A DNA stretch of 64,000 bases, from NCBI GenBank assembly GCA_937876195.1, contig CALEIK010000015.1, positions 71,885-135,884 of the forward strand, read 5' to 3'. The position numbers were made by a program, and so were the translations under genes. Source of the DNA: an uncultured Flavobacteriales bacterium. GTDB lineage: Bacteria > Bacteroidota > Bacteroidia > Flavobacteriales_D > Crocinitomicaceae. Under the pieces are notes generated by a model. It was not told where the DNA came from, did no database searches, and saw nothing but the letters and a program-made list of their open reading frames with translations. This document shows positions 60,695 to 64,000 of this stretch, one piece after another (the stretch's first letter is position 1; every line of letters starts with the position of its first letter).

Positions 60695-63600
60695 TTAAAT
60701 AACTACATCTGGTATCTTAAAAAAGATGTGAGAAATTATTATTCCGTCATTGTGATATGTTCTTCCAATTTTAATATTTCTTAGATTATAGATATCTGTG
60801 AAATCATCAAATTCTTTATTTACAAGTTTAATTGAGTCCTTATAAGCAATATTTAAAACCTTAGTTTTATATGATTCCCATCGTTTATTATAAGATTTAC
60901 TTTTACCAATATCATACGCTATCACATAAAATAATTTACCATGATCTAAATATTCGGCAGGCTTAGTAACGTGTTCGGTTATTTTATTTGTATTCGAAGA
61001 GTTTAATACCATTGGTTCGACTATTGCAAAATTCAAACCTCCAGCTGGTCGTATAGCAAAATCTGGACTGCCTAAATCCTTAGTTTTTTCAGTAGTATCA
61101 GTATACGAAGTACCCATTCTTGGTTGTTCGTTAATTTCCCAATTCCACACATCCAATCTCATTCGAAGAATTGATTGTAATATATCGTTAAATTTATTTT
61201 CAGAATTTATTGAGTTAATAGTTTTAATTTTTTCAATTAGAATCGTCCCTGCATGCAATAATTCCTTTAATAAAAAGTCTTCTAATGTTCTTTTCCCGTT
61301 TAAATCATCAGGTATCACCTTAATAATCTCTTCTGGTCCCATTTCTCTAATTACGGAAAACAATTGTTTGAATTCTGGTAAATTTTTCGTGGAATACATT
61401 TCGCTTATCGAACGACGTAATATTGGAGGATATTCAGATTGTTTACCTCCATATAAGTAAGAGGCCTCATTCAGAAATGTTGCTAGATTGAGTAAACGCC
61501 CTGTTTCTTTGTAGAAAGGAATCAACAATTCTAATGATTCATCTTGATACTTAAGATAATCAGGTATTCGAGCAATCGAATCTTCAATTAAGTAGTATTG
61601 CTGATTACTAATAAAGTGATAGACTAATGTCAATTCTATATGGCTCTTAAGGTAGGAGTTATTCAGTTCTCTTCTGCCCTCTTCCCTATCAACAAATGCT
61701 TCCCACTTAATTAGTGCGTTTATTAAGTCTGGTTGAGATTTCCCTTTCCAAGCTTCTTTTGTTTTAGCGTCAAATAAGCGATATTGATATTCAAAATTAT
61801 CAGGTTCAATTAAAACTAAATCACTAAAAGTTGAAGATGCTTTTGAGTAATTCCGATCATGGTACAGCTGCGACAAGCCTAAGTAAAATCTCTTTCTGAC
61901 CATGTATTTATCTATATCTGGTCTGTATTGTGTTTCTGGCAGCTCTAATTCACTAAGTTTTGTTATTTCGCCTGACTTAAACAGATACAATAGCTTTACC
62001 TCAAACATAAAATTAATGTTCTGATTTTTGATCATTTGAACAGCAGGAGTGTTCAGCCATGACTCTAACCTTTCGATTAATGCACCTGCAAAGGATGAAA
62101 ACCGTGGTGAATTTACAGCTTCAATAAGTGTATTCTTTCGTTGCTCAAACGTTGCTCCTTCAGTAAAATCCTCAATTGAAAGCTCTGCTAACTTACGTTC
62201 TACTATTTTTTGAGTTTTATCTTGAGTGGTGGTGTTTGATATTAGAAGTAGCCTATCGATATCATCACACTCACTTATAACTGTCTCTAAGCCCTCTGTT
62301 TTATCTTGGGAATAATTAAATGCCTTTACTGCCAAGTCTAGAAGTCCATGCTTATTAGTTTCAGAAGAATATGACTTTTCTAATTTTAAAATATCTATTC
62401 TATCATGTAATAAATCATCTTTGCAATATTTTTTAACTAGTAACTCAAGTTTATTATGAATAAGGTGAACATAATCAGATCCAGAGATCAATTCGTTATC
62501 TAGCCTGTAAATTTTAGGTTTTTTAGATGAAATTATAATATGAGACAAAGATTTACCTAGGAGTTGGATAATACTTAGTAAATATAGATTTTGAGGCTCA
62601 TATATACCTCCATTACCAGTTTTATCAAACGCATATGATGAAATGATAGATTTGAACAGTCTATCAATGGTTTTACGGTGATAAAACAATAAAAAAATGG
62701 TATACCAATCGACACTATCGAAACCAATTGTGAATTTACGCCCTGTACCTATTGAATTGTTGTCAAATGAAAAACTTACGCGAATCTCCTCAAATAGATA
62801 GTCATGTATATCAATTAAAAACCTTTCTAATTCTAACTTCTCTTTCTCAGTTTTCTCATCTATTCGGAATTCTGTTTGACTCAGAACTATTAAATCTGAG
62901 CAAAAAATTAGTCTCCAAATGGGAAAATAAATGATAGGTTCTATTTCCTTTAATTCTCGAAATAAACCAGGGATTATTGATGAAATAATTCTTTTCGGAT
63001 TTTCACAAAACCTCCATGTTACATTTTTTAATTCTTTAATCGCTCCTTCATATCTTCTTTTTTCTTCAATGTGTAGATCATAATGAATGCGCACTGAGCT
63101 TATAACGACATCTTTTATTTTGTAATAAAATATATTTGCTAAACACTTTTCAATTTCCTTATTGGTATTGTTTTCCTGAGACACCATATTCAACAGTGCT
63201 TTAAAACAATCAAGCCAAATTTCAGTAACAAAACTTAATTCTTGTTTCCTTTCTACTCCTTGCTTATTTGATAGAGATGAATCTGCTTCTTTCAAAATCA
63301 TGAATGTAATCGGAGCTAACTTGATGTCACTGAGCAGTAAAGGGCATAAATTCAAGAAGTCACGACTAATAGAACTAAAAGTATTCCAGCAAATAAAGGG
63401 CTTATTGATATCAAGAAGCAAAGGTAATTTTCTCTTTAGATGAAAATTAGGAGATCTTACCATTCCTGGAGGATTATCAAGAATTATTCTTAGCGCCAGC
63501 AAATAAGATGACCTAGAATCTGACCGTTCCAGTATGTAATGATAATCTGATTTAATAGTTTTGATTTCTTGTAATAATTCAAAACTATTCTTTGATTTTA

Positions 63601-63961
63601 AAGTAACTGTGGGAACGTCATCCTCCAATTTAGTTCCGCTATAGCTTGAACGATCGATCCATATTTTATATATCTCATTCTCCGAATTTAAAAGGTCTTC
63701 TTCATTTTGAATAAAATTAAAGGCAGCATTTTGAAGGCAATTTAAGTAATCATAACCTAGAAAAGACCATATATTATACGGCCATTGTATTTCAAATTCG
63801 ATAAAAATATTTATAACCTTTTTAAATCTGGTGATATCATTATTATAACTTTCATCATTTAATAATTGAAGCCAGCAACTTGCAAATAATTGATTGCTCA
63901 GTGAATTAAGAAATACTTTTTCTTCATTAAGATTGAGAATATACTTGTAAATCGTCAGCAT
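60695..63961 (-). CDS. Large AT-rich hypothetical protein with TPR-like repeats and possible nuclease-like C-terminus
   Basis: A 1088-residue protein with no family I can name. The N-terminal two thirds are alpha-helical and rich in Ile, Leu, Lys and Asn. TPR-like helical repeats follow in about 690-860 (KRFYLGLSQLYHDRNYSKAS, then LTLVYHFISNQQYYLIED). The C-terminal part (about 930-1060) has GSPDFAIRPAGG, FAIVEPMVL and ITEHVTKPAEYL with FYVIAYDIG. This recalls C-terminal domains of large bacterial defence-type proteins with a PD-(D/E)xK-like core, with Asp967 and Glu982 as candidate residues but no clear Lys. There is no signal peptide or membrane helix. Base composition is visibly more AT-rich than neighbours, which suggests horizontal transfer. 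Upstream partners would lie beyond the window. Confidence 0.85.
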   Translation of the reverse strand: MLTIYKYILNLNEEKVFLNSLSNQLFASCWLQLLNDESYNNDITRFKKVINIFIEFEIQWPYNIWSFLGYDYLNCLQNAAFNFIQNEEDLLNSENEIYKIWIDRSSYSGTKLEDDVPTVTLKSKNSFELLQEIKTIKSDYHYILERSDSRSSYLLALRIILDNPPGMVRSPNFHLKRKLPLLLDINKPFICWNTFSSISRDFLNLCPLLLSDIKLAPITFMILKEADSSLSNKQGVERKQELSFVTEIWLDCFKALLNMVSQENNTNKEIEKCLANIFYYKIKDVVISSVRIHYDLHIEEKRRYEGAIKELKNVTWRFCENPKRIISSIIPGLFRELKEIEPIIYFPIWRLIFCSDLIVLSQTEFRIDEKTEKEKLELERFLIDIHDYLFEEIRVSFSFDNNSIGTGRKFTIGFDSVDWYTIFLLFYHRKTIDRLFKSIISSYAFDKTGNGGIYEPQNLYLLSIIQLLGKSLSHIIISSKKPKIYRLDNELISGSDYVHLIHNKLELLVKKYCKDDLLHDRIDILKLEKSYSSETNKHGLLDLAVKAFNYSQDKTEGLETVISECDDIDRLLLISNTTTQDKTQKIVERKLAELSIEDFTEGATFEQRKNTLIEAVNSPRFSSFAGALIERLESWLNTPAVQMIKNQNINFMFEVKLLYLFKSGEITKLSELELPETQYRPDIDKYMVRKRFYLGLSQLYHDRNYSKASSTFSDLVLIEPDNFEYQYRLFDAKTKEAWKGKSQPDLINALIKWEAFVDREEGRRELNNSYLKSHIELTLVYHFISNQQYYLIEDSIARIPDYLKYQDESLELLIPFYKETGRLLNLATFLNEASYLYGGKQSEYPPILRRSISEMYSTKNLPEFKQLFSVIREMGPEEIIKVIPDDLNGKRTLEDFLLKELLHAGTILIEKIKTINSINSENKFNDILQSILRMRLDVWNWEINEQPRMGTSYTDTTEKTKDLGSPDFAIRPAGGLNFAIVEPMVLNSSNTNKITEHVTKPAEYLDHGKLFYVIAYDIGKSKSYNKRWESYKTKVLNIAYKDSIKLVNKEFDDFTDIYNLRNIKIGRTYHNDGIIISHIFFKIPDVVI

Positions 63962-63976
63962 AAAGTGGACCGATCA

Positions 63977-63990
63977 TAAGTTAAAACTTA
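63977..63990. promoter_or_regulatory. Inverted repeat just upstream of the 1088-residue gene
   Basis: TAAGTT AA AACTTA (6-bp arms) lies about 16 to 29 nt before the start codon, where an operator could sit. The sequence is short and the window ends here. Confidence 0.3.
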
Positions 63991-64000
63991 GTTGGTGTTT

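Overview
The window is bacterial chromosome from the phylum Bacteroidota, most likely order Flavobacteriales. Crocinitomicaceae/Fluviicola relatives are my best guess, from gene content only. The support is: a type IX secretion (T9SS) sorting tail at 54483-55286; Bacteroidota-restricted families (DUF4199, DUF4268, DUF6089, DUF922, a DUF4421-like protein, GH92); many Bacteroidota-type -7 promoter boxes (TAnnTTTG); and no visible Shine-Dalgarno sequences. About 60 protein genes are packed densely on both strands. I found no rRNA, tRNA, CRISPR array, prophage or insertion sequence.

Layout. 1-6000: a dolichol-phosphate-type glycosyltransferase, a FabH-like synthase and a pyrG-yidC operon. 6000-9700: a secreted protein resembling polymorphic toxin type 23, divergent from a LytS/LytTR two-component pair, then an S1-domain RNA-binding protein. 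9700-16300: tandem universal stress protein, DinB-like protein, Rpe, L,D-transpeptidase, rhomboid, class IV aminotransferase and YwbE. 16300-26200: cold-shock-domain protein with a long structured leader, DEAD-box helicase, membrane methyltransferase, membrane glycosyltransferase, Rho with a disordered insert, dicarboxylate-type symporter and RluF. 26200-29500: small AT-rich hypothetical genes, a DUF922 protease and a lipoprotein hydrolase. 29500-37300: a six-gene leftward operon (rarA, lpxL-like, BNR repeat protein, HD hydrolase, ROK kinase, GH92 mannosidase). 37400-45800: envelope biogenesis (yqgE, lptD; then amidase, MCE protein, an Fe-S oxidoreductase pair with a HAD gene between them, and a conserved protein). 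45800-60500: outer-membrane proteins, methyltransferase, di-haem peroxidase, an ECF sigma factor with a membrane partner, DUF6089 porin-like protein, pyrD, HMG-CoA lyase family protein, lipoproteins, rhodanese-P450 pair and secreted hypothetical proteins. 60700-63961: one long AT-rich gene (1088 codons) unlike its surroundings.

The most notable signals are as follows. (1) The AT-rich 1088-residue protein at the right edge has TPR-like repeats and a C-terminal domain that may be a degenerate restriction-nuclease fold; it may be the edge of a defence island. (2) A two-gene cassette (26370-27069) pairs a two-helix membrane protein with a small Cas2/SinR-like protein. (3) An ECF sigma factor is followed by a single-pass protein whose C-terminal domain resembles the end of GldM of the T9SS motor. 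(4) Five genes have a TAnnTTTG box ending exactly 5-6 nt before the start codon, which predicts leaderless mRNAs. (5) A family of intergenic inverted-repeat elements built from AAGACT words occurs at three places. (6) The cold-shock gene leader is closed by a perfect 10-bp long-range helix. All functional assignments come from reading motifs by eye; no database search was run.
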